This document shows, in pieces, positions 34,642-43,163 of a stretch of 64,000 bases of DNA. Origin of the DNA: Carnobacteriaceae bacterium zg-84 (lineage in GTDB: Bacteria > Bacillota > Bacilli > Lactobacillales > Aerococcaceae); the NCBI GenBank assembly GCA_013874835.1, contig CP059430.1, positions 248,001 through 312,000 on the forward strand. Direction: 5' to 3'. The notes under the pieces were generated by a model. The model saw only the letters and a program-made list of their open reading frames with translations. It ran no database searches and was not told the origin of the DNA. Made by a program: the position numbers and the translations under genes. The first letter of the stretch is position 1. Each line of letters begins with the position of its first letter.

Positions 34642-35656
34642 TGTGTTAATTTTAGCGATTGAGTCAAGTTGCGATGAAACAAGTGCAGCTGTGATTAAAA
34701 ATGGGTGTGAGCAATTATCCAATGTGGTCGCTTCACAAGTAAAAAGTCACATGCGATTTGGAGGTGTCGTTCCAGAAATTGCCAGTCGACATCATGTTGA
34801 GCAAATCACACAAGTGATTGATGAAGCACTTGTTGATGCCAATGTCACAATGCATGATATTGATGCAGTGGCTGTTACTGAGGGACCAGGGTTAGTAGGT
34901 GCATTGTTAATTGGCATAACAGCTGCTAAAGCACTAGCCTTTGCACACAACAAACCGCTGATTCCTGTTAATCACATGGCGGGACATATTTATGCAAGCC
35001 AATTACAAGAACCGTTACAATTTCCGTTAATGGCATTGCTTGTCAGTGGTGGGCATACGGAGTTAGTATATATGCCAGAAGATAATGTATTTAACATTAT
35101 TGGTGAAACAAGAGATGACGCTGTTGGAGAGGCATACGATAAAGTTGGACGTATTTTGAATTTGTCTTATCCAGGTGGTAAAGCGATTGATGAATTAGCG
35201 CATAAAGGACAAGACACGATGAACTTACCACGTGCGATGATAAAAGAGGACAACTTTGATTTTAGTTTCAGCGGACTAAAAAGTGCGGTTATCAATGCTG
35301 TGCACAATGCCAAGCAAAAAGGTGACACGATAGAGCCAGAAAATTTAGCAGCGAGTTTTCAAGCAAGTGTTATTGACACACTGGTTCATAAAACTGTGAA
35401 AGCTATTCAGACGTATCCGGTAAAACAATTTGTTTTAGCTGGAGGTGTGGCTGCCAATAAAGGATTACGACATACCTTACAAAAAACACTTAACGAACAG
35501 TTTCCAAATATTCCACTGACGATTCCACCATTTCAATTATGTGGGGACAATGCCGCCATGATTGGTGCAGCAGCTTATAGCGTATATCAAAGAGGACATT
35601 TTGCTCAGCTAGATTTAAATGCTAGTCCGGGATTAAGCTTAGGAGAAGATGAATAA
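34634..35656 (+). CDS. tsaD: tRNA N6-adenosine threonylcarbamoyltransferase TsaD
   Basis: 340 residues, normal length. ASKHA ATPase with [15 protein letters not shown] at the start, the metal-binding motif [18 protein letters not shown], and [13 protein letters not shown] at the end. It is the catalytic subunit for t6A37 formation. Last gene of the tsaB operon, followed at once by a hairpin with an AT-rich tail. Confidence 0.97.
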   Translation: MNDVLILAIESSCDETSAAVIKNGCEQLSNVVASQVKSHMRFGGVVPEIASRHHVEQITQVIDEALVDANVTMHDIDAVAVTEGPGLVGALLIGITAAKALAFAHNKPLIPVNHMAGHIYASQLQEPLQFPLMALLVSGGHTELVYMPEDNVFNIIGETRDDAVGEAYDKVGRILNLSYPGGKAIDELAHKGQDTMNLPRAMIKEDNFDFSFSGLKSAVINAVHNAKQKGDTIEPENLAASFQASVIDTLVHKTVKAIQTYPVKQFVLAGGVAANKGLRHTLQKTLNEQFPNIPLTIPPFQLCGDNAAMIGAAAYSVYQRGHFAQLDLNASPGLSLGEDE

Positions 35657-35690
35657 ATCATGTTGGTGATCTTGGTCATCAATATGATTT
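35655..35690 (+). terminator. terminator of the tsaB operon
   Basis: AAATCATGTTGGTGA and TCATCAATATGATTT pair over 15 positions with two wobbles and a 6-nt loop; the tail is ATTATAAAAT. It starts at the tsaD stop codon. Confidence 0.65.
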
Positions 35691-35737
35691 ATTATAAAAT
35701 CAGAAAAATATAATAAAACTACTATAAGTCAGAATAG

Positions 35738-36175
35738 TTGATAATTCAGTTGTTTGTATGTGGTAAGCGTTTTATAAAAAGTGCAAGTAGATTGTTAAAG
35801 GTATTAGTAAAATGTGCTGTTGCTTTTCATTTTAGTCAATTATTGGATATTCATTATATGCAAAATACCACATATAGTATGGGAATGACTAGCATAGTGG
35901 ATACTCTACTAGGTATTTATGAGAATACACATCATGATGACCATTTATAGTCAGCTTATGATAACATAAAAAAAATTGAAGATTACATTTTGTTATTAGA
36001 GGGTGATGATGCTATCCCATCCCTATTGTTTGATAGTGTCGGTTTTGATGTTGTTGAAGGATTTCGTGTCATCATTATGAAAATGGTAGATAGTAACAAT
36101 GAAATCAGGTTTTACAGCCTTCTACAAAAATATAAAACAAATAAATTGGAGAGAAAATATGAAATTTATCGTTAA
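35738..36175 (+). pseudogene. decayed gene of unknown family with one in-frame amber codon
   Basis: One reading frame stays open for about 145 codons apart from a single TAG at 35948-35950. The first part reads KRFIKSASRLLKVLVKCAV... and ends HHDDHL; the second continues SAYDNIKKIEDYILLLEGDD and DVVEGFRVIIMKMVDSNNE. No ribosome site is visible at the first ATG. Composition looks like a cytosolic accessory protein; I do not recognise it. The end overlaps the start of the acetyltransferase at 36159. It may be a dead accessory gene left over from horizontal transfer. Confidence 0.45.
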
Positions 36176-36629
36176 AGAAATAAAAGATAAGGAAGAAAAG
36201 GAAAAAATTTCTAAGGAAGTTCTTTATGATCTCCCAGAATGGTTTGGTATGCCAGAAAGCACAGAAGAATATATCACTGACTCACAAGACAAACCTTTCT
36301 TGGCTTCTTTTTATCAAGATGAGATTGTAGGATTTATAGTTTTAAATACTACAAGCCCAGACTGTGCAGATATATTTGTAATGGGAATAAAAAAGAAATT
36401 TCACCGACAAGGTGCAGCAACACAATTAAATGAAGCGTATGAAAAATTAGCTAAGAAATTGGGATACATATATTCTCAAGTGAAAACAGTTCAATCTGGC
36501 CACTATAAAGAATATGATATTACGAATAGTTTCTATACTTCGGTAGGTTATAAGGAGTTAGAAGTATTTCCAACTTTATGGGATGAATGGAACCCTTGCC
36601 AAATTTACATTAAATATTTAGGAGATTAA
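36159..36629 (+). CDS. GNAT family acetyltransferase
   Basis: 156 residues. The middle strand DIFVMGIKKKFHRQGAATQL is the acetyl-CoA pyrophosphate-binding motif (RQGAAT), and the C-terminus FYTSVGYKELEVFPTLWDEW follows the usual GNAT pattern. The N-terminal part has WFGMPESTEEYI, common in a subgroup of Firmicutes acetyltransferases of unknown substrate. The ATG at 36159 has GGAGAG. It lies within a decayed accessory patch between tsaD and the amino-acid oxidase gene, so it may have come by transfer. Confidence 0.85.
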   Translation: MKFIVKEIKDKEEKEKISKEVLYDLPEWFGMPESTEEYITDSQDKPFLASFYQDEIVGFIVLNTTSPDCADIFVMGIKKKFHRQGAATQLNEAYEKLAKKLGYIYSQVKTVQSGHYKEYDITNSFYTSVGYKELEVFPTLWDEWNPCQIYIKYLGD

Positions 36630-36715
36630 ACATATAATGACAAGTCTTCAGACGTCACTTGAATATAGTTTCTGTAAGTATTGATTTGACTATATGATTT
36701 TACAGGTGATTTTCA

Positions 36716-36724
36716 TGCTATAAT
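36716..36724 (+). promoter_or_regulatory. extended -10 promoter upstream of the KilA-N remnant
   Basis: TGC-TATAAT at 36716-36724 is a perfect extended -10 element, 139 nt before the remnant's start. The stretch between holds no other gene. Confidence 0.45.
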
Positions 36725-36862
36725 TATGTTAATAAAATCAAAGATTTTAGTACTTCTACAAAATATTAAAACTCAAGAAAGTAATAATCTATGTGTTGTT
36801 TAGAGCCATATAATATTACATGGTTCTAAGCAATACATGGGAACTAGAAAAGGGAAATCACT

Positions 36863-37145
36863 TTGATAAAAATAAAAAAAGAAACTATTAAAGCTAAAGG
36901 TTTGGTAATAGAAGTTTATACAGAAGATTTTAAGAATGATTATATTATTGCGAGATATAAAAACAAGGAAAAACCTAATGTTGTTGTGGCAAATTGGATG
37001 AGAAATTTTAATACGATTGAATATTTAGGAATTTGGGAAAGTTAGACAATCCAGATTTAACCCCCTCGAATTCGAGGGGGTTTAAAAGAAGCTGGAAGTA
37101 ACTCGTTTAGATTATCACCACAGAAATGGGCAATAACTACTAATG
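36863..37145 (+). pseudogene. KilA-N domain protein remnant with several frameshifts
   Basis: The first 60 codons (TTG start) read IEVYTEDFKNDY, IARYKNKEKPNVV and ANWMRNFNTIEYLGIWE, the typical start of the KilA-N DNA-binding proteins common on phages and islands; about four residues (SLTD) are missing before IARYKN. After a stop at 37044 the homology goes on in other frames: LDNPDLTP, then LEFEG, then GLKEAGSNSFRLSPQKW and ITTNARG. So at least three frame changes have killed the gene, and the rest of the domain is missing. One break coincides with a perfect 24-bp palindrome (37060-37083). Confidence 0.8.
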
Positions 37146-37148
37146 CTA

Positions 37149-37181
37149 GGGGAACTGACATTTAGAGTCTGTCAGTTCCCC
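37149..37181. terminator. terminator downstream of the FAD oxidoreductase gene
   Basis: GGGGAACTGACA and TGTCAGTTCCCC form a perfect 12-bp stem with a 9-nt loop; the plus-strand tail is ATGTTTTTTAT. It can end both the KilA-N remnant transcript and the convergent oxidoreductase gene. Confidence 0.82.
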
Positions 37182-37199
37182 ATGTTTTTTATATAAAAT

Positions 37200-38276
37200 T
37201 TATTTAGTAATATACTTACTCGGCGAATACGGTGTAATATCCATTGGAAGTTCTTTTTCTTGAATAAGTTCAGATAACAAATATCCAATGTATGCACCCG
37301 ATGTTAGACCAGATGCACCTAGTCCGCTTGCGGTATATACATTTTCTAAGTAAGGAACACTACCAAAAAATGGCGTGTAGTCGCTCGTGTAAGCACGTGT
37401 GCCTACACGAATGTCCTCCATATCGCATCTATCTAATTCTGGTAACCAATGACTTGCTTCTGCTTTCATTTGTTCTAAAACGGTTAAATCAGGTGTTAAA
37501 TCAAAGCCCATATCATTTTCGTGGGTAGCACCGATAACCCATTTACCATTTTTAAATGGTAATAAATCAATTTCGCTTTGAGGCATTAAAACAGGATAGT
37601 TATCTGTTTGTTGATTGGATAGACAAGCACTAAATAATTGTCCTTTTTGTGCACGTACGTCTACTTTTAGTCCAAAAGGTGCTAAGCATTCTGGCAACCA
37701 TGCACCCACCGCTAATACAATCGCATCAAATTCTAGGGATGTGATATCTACTTTAGTGTTCACAAAATGAAAATCAAATTGAGAAGAGGCTTGATGTAAG
37801 GTATCAATAAAATCTTTTCCATCAATCAAAGCCCCACCAGATGCGAATAATGCAGGACTAGGGGGAGTGAGTTCAGGCATCAAAGTTGTTAAATCATCGA
37901 CACTCATCCGTTTTAAATCACCTATTAATGTATCTATTTCCCGTCTTTGATGTGCTAAGTTCGTGATTTTATCTAATAATTTATCCGATTTTTTAAAGAC
38001 GAGTGTTCCATTCTGTTGATAAAAATCAGTGTTATATCCAAGACTTTGTAAATCGCTTAATAATGTTTGATAGAAACTTGCACCGTTGGCTGTTAAACGA
38101 TACCAGACTTTATTTCGTCTTTGAGATAACCAAGGGCTAATAATACCTGCTGCCGCTTTTGTTGCTTGTCCTGTCCCGTCGTCAAATAAGGTTATGTTGT
38201 GACCTGCTTTGGCAAGATAAAAGGCACATGTTGAACCAACAATACCTCCACCAATTACAGCAATACGTTTTTTCAT
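37200..38276 (-). CDS. FAD-dependent amino-acid oxidase/dehydrogenase (DAO family)
   Basis: 358 residues. Rossmann motif IAVIGGGIVGSTCAFYLAKAG at the N-terminus binds FAD; ATKAAAGIISPWLSQRR is the next conserved stretch, and the C-terminus has the second flavin block YTASGLGASGLTSG. The family oxidises amino acids (DadA, glycine oxidase ThiO, sarcosine oxidase); the substrate cannot be told. It is 10 nt downstream of an asparaginase gene in the same operon, which hints at amino-acid catabolism. No membrane helix. Confidence 0.9.
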   Translation of the reverse strand: MKKRIAVIGGGIVGSTCAFYLAKAGHNITLFDDGTGQATKAAAGIISPWLSQRRNKVWYRLTANGASFYQTLLSDLQSLGYNTDFYQQNGTLVFKKSDKLLDKITNLAHQRREIDTLIGDLKRMSVDDLTTLMPELTPPSPALFASGGALIDGKDFIDTLHQASSQFDFHFVNTKVDITSLEFDAIVLAVGAWLPECLAPFGLKVDVRAQKGQLFSACLSNQQTDNYPVLMPQSEIDLLPFKNGKWVIGATHENDMGFDLTPDLTVLEQMKAEASHWLPELDRCDMEDIRVGTRAYTSDYTPFFGSVPYLENVYTASGLGASGLTSGAYIGYLLSELIQEKELPMDITPYSPSKYITK

Positions 38277-38286
38277 AATATTCTCC

Positions 38287-39249
38287 TTAAAAGTGCTTAT
38301 GTAGAGGTTGAGTGAGTGATGTATTTAGAAGTACCATTAACTTTAGTCGTGCTTTTTGACCACTTAAACCTGTTGTAAAAATAACGCCAGCTTCTTTTAA
38401 TTGTCTACCTCCACCTACGTAGTCGTACACATCTTGTGTGACACCATTAAAAGCACGAGAAACAAGTACAACAGGGATATCTTGTTCAATAATATGCTTT
38501 AATCCAGATAATGTTTTCGGAGGTAAGTTCCCTGCACCAAGTGCTTCAATGACAAGTCCGTCTGTGTTTTCTTTTGTAAGCATATTTAAGAAAAAGCTAT
38601 CCATGCCTGCATGAGCTTTTATTAAATGAATATTTTGTTTATGTAATTCTTTAATAGGAAATGTTTCATATTCTGTTAGCGTTTGGAAATACAATACACG
38701 GTTTTTAGAAATTAAACCAATAGGGCCAAAGGTAGGTGTTTGGAATGTCGCTAAATTTGTTGTGTGTGTTTTTGTGACATATTTTGCTGTATGAATTTCA
38801 TCGTTCATCACAACAAGAACACCTTTTCCAATACTTTCATCACATAGTCCTACTAAAATAGCATTTTGCAAATTGATTAAACCATCAGAACCGAGTTCAT
38901 TACTAGAACGCATAGCACCGGTGACAACAATAGGAATATCTTTTGGTAATGTTAAATCTAAAAAATATGCGGTTTCTTCTAAAGTGTCTGTACCATGTGT
39001 GATAACGACAGCGTTGATTCCCTCTTGAATGGCTCTTTCAATACGTTCTTTCAAAGCAAACATTTCCACTTGTGTGATATGAGGTGACGGTAAATGAAAA
39101 AAATCTTCTTGAGTAATTTGCGCTGGATAATATAAAGTTTCTGTATGTTTTAATAAAGGATTTGATTCCGTTGGTGCTACACGTCCAGTTGTTTGATCTT
39201 CGCTCATAGAAATAGTGCCGCCAGTATGTAAAATTAGCAAATGCTTCAT
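38287..39249 (-). CDS. L-asparaginase
   Basis: 320 residues. Both catalytic Thr motifs are present: HTGGTISM (first Thr) and VVITHGTDTLEETAYFLD (second, T-D pair), plus GAMRSSNELGSDG. It hydrolyses asparagine to aspartate and ammonia. No signal peptide, so cytosolic type I. The ATG at 39249 follows GGAGGTTATTT. Its promoter (minus TTTACC-N18-TATAAT) is 30 nt upstream; the DAO-type gene follows 10 nt after the stop. Confidence 0.95.
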   Translation of the reverse strand: MKHLLILHTGGTISMSEDQTTGRVAPTESNPLLKHTETLYYPAQITQEDFFHLPSPHITQVEMFALKERIERAIQEGINAVVITHGTDTLEETAYFLDLTLPKDIPIVVTGAMRSSNELGSDGLINLQNAILVGLCDESIGKGVLVVMNDEIHTAKYVTKTHTTNLATFQTPTFGPIGLISKNRVLYFQTLTEYETFPIKELHKQNIHLIKAHAGMDSFFLNMLTKENTDGLVIEALGAGNLPPKTLSGLKHIIEQDIPVVLVSRAFNGVTQDVYDYVGGGRQLKEAGVIFTTGLSGQKARLKLMVLLNTSLTQPLHKHF

Positions 39250-39280
39250 ATAAATAACCTCCAAAATCATAACTACGTCT

Positions 39281-39310
39281 ATTATACATGAAATTTAATA
39301 TTTTGGTAAA
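39281..39310 (-). promoter_or_regulatory. promoter of the asparaginase operon
   Basis: Minus strand TTTACC (39310-39305), 18 bp, TATAAT (39286-39281). Confidence 0.6.
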
Positions 39311-39328
39311 AAATAATATGTCAAATAG

Positions 39329-39384
39329 ACTTTACTTTTTTTGTAAAGTTTACTTGACACAAAATGTAAAGTATACTATACTTT
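39329..39384 (+). promoter_or_regulatory. promoter and palindromic operators of the XRE-ABC operon
   Basis: TTGACA (39354-39359), 17 bp, TATACT (39377-39382), a near-ideal promoter. AAAGTATA-C-TATACTTT (39368-39384) is a perfect palindrome over the -10; ACTTTAC-N7-GTAAAGT (39329-39349) is a second inverted repeat just upstream of the -35. Both share the AAAGT/ACTTT half. They suit autorepression by the XRE protein encoded first in the operon. Confidence 0.75.
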
Positions 39385-39440
39385 CAGTATAAGAAATAAT
39401 ACATTTTATATGGTGCACAGAATATGAAAGGTAGATGCTT

Positions 39441-39653
39441 ATGAAAATAGATAATCGTATTAAAGAATTACGAAAAGAAAAGCGATTATCGCAAGAAATG
39501 CTTGCAGATATGGTCGATGTGACCAGACAAACCATTATTTCGTTAGAACAAGGAAAATATATCGCTTCATTACCATTAGCGTATCAAATTGCTAAAATAT
39601 TTCATTTAACGATTGAAGATGTTTTTATATTTCAGGAGGATGAAAATGTATAA
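39441..39653 (+). CDS. XRE-family transcriptional regulator
   Basis: 70 residues, a single helix-turn-helix domain with [20 protein letters not shown] and [20 protein letters not shown], the small YozG-like type. Such proteins usually repress their own operon, often with a membrane protein and an ABC exporter as here. The ATG at 39441 is 9 nt after AAAGG; the ATG at 39435 is too close. It overlaps the next gene by 8 bases. Confidence 0.93.
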   Translation: MKIDNRIKELRKEKRLSQEMLADMVDVTRQTIISLEQGKYIASLPLAYQIAKIFHLTIEDVFIFQEDENV

Positions 39654-40128
39654 ATTAAAAGAATTTTTTAGGAATTATAAAAAATTAGATAGACAGTATA
39701 GACAAGGTATTGTAGCTATGATTAGTTCTCTTGTTTTTGTTTTTATCCTCTATTTAGGGTATAAAAAAGATTCGGGATTTTTGTTGGGTATATTATGTGG
39801 TGAAATACTTACACTTATTTTATATTTTATTTATTTGTACATACAAACAAAAGGTTTTAAGAAATTTGCTAAATTAAATGATGAACGATTATTGTTCATC
39901 AGTGATAAATCTAGGTTAATTGCCTCAAAAATCACTTTTTCCATACTCATAACTATAACAGGATTTTGTGGTGGTTTTTTAGTTGCTGATTATGAAAAAT
40001 ATGGTGGAATAAATCAACAACCAGAAAAACTTGTTTTATGGACCGTATTAATAATGGGTGCTACAATAATAGTATTATTTTTTATTGTGATGAATGTGGT
40101 ATATGCTATTTTAAAAAGAAAAATGTAG
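39646..40128 (+). CDS. membrane protein of the XRE-ABC operon, unknown function
   Basis: 160 residues with four predicted helices (about 20-38, 45-65, 92-112, 128-152) separated by a short cytoplasmic part with [17 protein letters not shown]. It resembles small multi-helix proteins that accompany XRE regulators in Firmicutes; function unknown. AGGAGG lies at 39634-39639. It is coupled to the regulator upstream and followed by the ATPase gene after 12 nt. Confidence 0.8.
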   Translation: MYKLKEFFRNYKKLDRQYRQGIVAMISSLVFVFILYLGYKKDSGFLLGILCGEILTLILYFIYLYIQTKGFKKFAKLNDERLLFISDKSRLIASKITFSILITITGFCGGFLVADYEKYGGINQQPEKLVLWTVLIMGATIIVLFFIVMNVVYAILKRKM

Positions 40129-40140
40129 GAAGGTGTTTTT

Positions 40141-41040
40141 ATGTTAGAAGTGCAACATTTACAAAAATCATTTGGTGAATTGAAAGCTGTTAATGACGTT
40201 TCATTTAAAGTGGATAATGGAAAAATTCTAGGATTGATTGGAAAGAATGGTGCTGGGAAATCGACTATTTTTAGATTGATTTTAGATTTTATTACAGCCG
40301 ATAGAGGTACTGTTTTATGGAATAATCACCCATTTACAAAAGAGGATAGTAATGATATTGGTTATTTACCAGAAGAACGAGGTTTGTCTATCAAGCTTAC
40401 AATTGAAGAGCAACTACTATATTTTGCTGAATTACGTGGTAAAACAAAAAAAGAAATTTCTCCTAAAATTAATGAATGGCTAAAATTATTTGATGTCAAA
40501 GGAAAAAGAAAAGATAAAATTAAAACATTATCCAAAGGAAATCAACAAAAAGTGCAAGTCATTGCCACATTGATACACGAGCCTAAATTGATTATTTTAG
40601 ACGAGCCATTTTCAGGTCTAGATCCTCTCAATGCAGAGTTATTAAAAAAAGGTATTTTATCCTTACGTGATAGAGGAGCATGTGTCATTTTTTCAAGTCA
40701 TAATATGGAAAACGTTTCTGAATTATGTGATGAATTATTAATGATTGATAAAGGGCAAGTTGTTTTAAAAGGTAGTGTACAAGAAATTCGTGAATTTTTT
40801 GGTCGTACACATGTCTTTTTAGAATCTAAGCATACTCCTGAAGAATTATTGCAAGTTCCAGGTGTGAAATCTGTCGTAAAAGCTAAACATAATGGATTAA
40901 ACATTACTTTAGAAAATGAAGAAGCAGGGAAAATTTTATATGAGTATGTAACAAAAGATGGCTATATTCAAACGTTTAGTCAACAGCCATTAACATTAGA
41001 AGAAATTTTTAAATTGAAAGCAGGCGAACATCATGAGTAA
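40141..41040 (+). CDS. ABC transporter ATP-binding protein, NatA-like
   Basis: 299 residues. Walker A GLIGKNGAGKSTIF, Q-loop, signature TLSKGNQQKVQVIATL, Walker B LIILDEPFSGLDP and a C-terminal extension of about 80 residues, as in NatA/DrrA-type exporter ATPases. It energises the permease encoded next (8-bp overlap). Substrate unknown; sodium, drugs or bacteriocins are known for the class. Confidence 0.94.
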   Translation: MLEVQHLQKSFGELKAVNDVSFKVDNGKILGLIGKNGAGKSTIFRLILDFITADRGTVLWNNHPFTKEDSNDIGYLPEERGLSIKLTIEEQLLYFAELRGKTKKEISPKINEWLKLFDVKGKRKDKIKTLSKGNQQKVQVIATLIHEPKLIILDEPFSGLDPLNAELLKKGILSLRDRGACVIFSSHNMENVSELCDELLMIDKGQVVLKGSVQEIREFFGRTHVFLESKHTPEELLQVPGVKSVVKAKHNGLNITLENEEAGKILYEYVTKDGYIQTFSQQPLTLEEIFKLKAGEHHE

Positions 41041-42328
41041 ATTTAAAACTATTTTAAAAGAATGTTATCGAAGAAATATTAAATCTGGTGCTTTTATAGC
41101 CATGGTTGTGTTACCTATTATTTTCTTTGTTATTATACAGTTTGTTGGTGGATACATTGGCAATCAACAAAAAGAAGCAGCTTATCGTCCAGTGGGAATT
41201 TTGACACAAGATACCAACTTGTTAAATCGTATTAAAGCATTGAATACAGAGCTATCATTAGTTGACACAAAAGATGAGGCTGATGCACTTGCAAAATTAG
41301 AATCAAACGATATTTTTGCTTATGTAACGATTGAAGAAAAAGCAGGAAAAATTCATGCACAATTATATCGTAAAGCATCTAGTGATAAAGTCGACACAAC
41401 AAAATTATCACAAGTTTTAACGGGAATTGAATTACAAAATGTTATGGCAGAGCATCGTGTGGATGCACAAGTTGCTCAAACATTATTACAAACACATGTA
41501 AGTATTTCAAGTAATCGTTTAGATGAAGAGTCATTAAAAGAAGGTATTGTTAAAATACAAGATGAGGGAGATCAAAAAGAATCTCTACGCCAAATCATTG
41601 CATACGGTGCTATTTTCTTCTTATACATCATGCTATCTATGTACATGAGTATAATTGGACAAGAAATTGCAAGTGAAAAAGGAACGCGCATGATGGAAAT
41701 TATTTTATCAAGTACCGATGCAAAAACACATTTCTTAGGTAAACTATGTGGTATTTCATTAGTGGTCGTTACACAAATTGGTATTTATGCTATATTAGGA
41801 GTGGTAGCGTGGTTTGTTTTTGACGGAGCAACATTATTGAATACATTATTAGGTGGTATCAATCTTTGGGAAGTCGCTGGAGATATGCTTGTTTATACGG
41901 GTATCTTTGCTTTACTTGGCACGATTTTATTTACCGTTATTTCAGGTGTGTGTGGTTCAATGGTTTCTAAAGTTGAAGATGTTCAAAAAGTGATGTTACC
42001 TCTTGTTTTATTCTTAGTTGTCGGATTTTATATTGGAATGTTCGGTATGATAATGCCAAATAATATTGTCGTTCGTGTAGCATCGTTTATTCCAATTTTA
42101 TCACCATTTATCGTTCCATTTAGAGTAGCATCAAGTTCTATTCAAGTTGTTGAGCTATTTAGTATTATGGGATTAACGATAGCTTTTACCATTTTAGTAT
42201 TATATTTAGGTATGGAAATGTATAAGGCAAATGTTTTAATTTACTCAGATAAAGGACCTTTGCAAGTGATTAAACAAGGATTTACTTTAATGAAAAGTGA
42301 ACGTAAAAGAAACAATAAAAATAGTTAG
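41033..42328 (+). CDS. ABC-2 type permease, NatB-like
   Basis: 431 residues. One N-terminal helix (about 20-40), an extracytoplasmic domain of about 150 residues, then six helices, with GQEIASEKGTRMMEIILSS, the signature of ABC-2 membrane domain type 3 (NatB). It forms an exporter with the ATPase upstream. Last gene of the XRE operon; a perfect terminator follows. Confidence 0.93.
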   Translation: MSKFKTILKECYRRNIKSGAFIAMVVLPIIFFVIIQFVGGYIGNQQKEAAYRPVGILTQDTNLLNRIKALNTELSLVDTKDEADALAKLESNDIFAYVTIEEKAGKIHAQLYRKASSDKVDTTKLSQVLTGIELQNVMAEHRVDAQVAQTLLQTHVSISSNRLDEESLKEGIVKIQDEGDQKESLRQIIAYGAIFFLYIMLSMYMSIIGQEIASEKGTRMMEIILSSTDAKTHFLGKLCGISLVVVTQIGIYAILGVVAWFVFDGATLLNTLLGGINLWEVAGDMLVYTGIFALLGTILFTVISGVCGSMVSKVEDVQKVMLPLVLFLVVGFYIGMFGMIMPNNIVVRVASFIPILSPFIVPFRVASSSIQVVELFSIMGLTIAFTILVLYLGMEMYKANVLIYSDKGPLQVIKQGFTLMKSERKRNNKNS

Positions 42329-42334
42329 AAAAAC

Positions 42335-42365
42335 GGCTCTTCGTCATATCAAAAGACGAAGAGCC
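42335..42365 (+). terminator. terminator of the XRE-ABC operon
   Basis: GGCTCTTCGTC and GACGAAGAGCC form a perfect 11-bp stem with a 9-nt loop, followed by ATTATTGTT. The first 12 bases equal the left tip of IS copy 2. Confidence 0.88.
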
Positions 42366-42444
42366 ATTATTGTTAGTCATAAAAAATTTGATGCCAAATT
42401 TTTTATATTTTGAAAAGTAAGCATGGGGTATGCTTTTAAAAAAA

Positions 42445-42831
42445 TTATTTTGATTTTAATAAATCACGAATTTCTGTTAATAATTCTTCAGATGTAGGCG
42501 CAGCAGGTGTTTCTTCTGTTACTTCTGCTTCGGCTTTTTTTCTTAAAGAGCTTGCTGTTTCAATTGCTTTTAAAGTGAAGAATAAAACAGTACCGATTAA
42601 AACAAAGTTAATAACAGCGTTGATAAAGTTACCTACTCTGATTGTTCCTAACATAATGCTTTCAAAACTTGGTTGACCAAAAATCATTGCAATGATTGGT
42701 GTGAAAATATCTTCAACTAAAGATTTTACAATTGCTCCAAATGCACCACCGATAATCACAGCAACAGCTAAGTCTACGATGTTACCACGTAATAAAAATG
42801 ATTTCAATTCTTTTAAAGTATCTTTTAACAT
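42445..42831 (-). CDS. mscL: large-conductance mechanosensitive channel
   Basis: 128 residues, two helices. FLLRGNIVDLAVAVIIGGAF is the gating helix and the C-terminal bundle is SEELLTEIRDLL. It is a homopentameric safety valve that opens under membrane tension. An alanine/proline linker (EETPAAPTS) precedes the last helix. Single gene, AAGGACAAGG upstream of the ATG. Confidence 0.97.
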   Translation of the reverse strand: MLKDTLKELKSFLLRGNIVDLAVAVIIGGAFGAIVKSLVEDIFTPIIAMIFGQPSFESIMLGTIRVGNFINAVINFVLIGTVLFFTLKAIETASSLRKKAEAEVTEETPAAPTSEELLTEIRDLLKSK

Positions 42832-43163
42832 AATCCTTGTCCTTTCTATTTATTATAATTATGAATTACAAGAAACCATATTATCGAAAATAGGGCAGAA
42901 ATGCAATAGAAAAAGGACTAAAATTTTAAATTTAATTTTTTTTTAATCTGATAAATCAAAAAATAAAAATAAGCTGACTTAAAAATTAATATTTGTTTTA
43001 AATAGTGGATTTAGTGATACTCAAAAAGGCTTGACATCAAACTATTGAAGTTGATGTCAAGCCTCTTTACTATTTATCCAGCTTTTGTATTTGTACTGAT
43101 ATAAATGATTGGTGTTATATATTTTTTACTTTTAAGTCAGCTTTGAAATAATAGTATAAAACC
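42832..43163. other. intergenic region between mscL and the M16C peptidase gene
   Basis: 332 bases. The mscL end (42832-42950) is AT-rich promoter-like sequence. A strong hairpin at 43027-43064 is the peptidase terminator. Nothing else, and no reading frame with a ribosome site. Confidence 0.6.
43027..43064 (-). terminator. terminator of the M16C peptidase gene
   Basis: AGGCTTGACATCAA and TTGATGTCAAGCCT form a perfect 14-bp stem with a 10-nt loop; the minus-strand tail is TTTTTGAG. It is 100 nt after the peptidase stop. Confidence 0.85.

Noticed and set aside
36630-36862. Possible small gene upstream of the KilA-N remnant
   Set aside because: No reading frame with a ribosome site; only an extended -10 element is convincing.
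42335-42346. GGCTCTTCGTCA equals the first 12 bases of IS copy 2, suggesting a solo IS end
   Set aside because: It is one arm of a perfect terminator hairpin placed correctly after the ABC operon; homology stops after 12 bases and no second end or duplication is seen.
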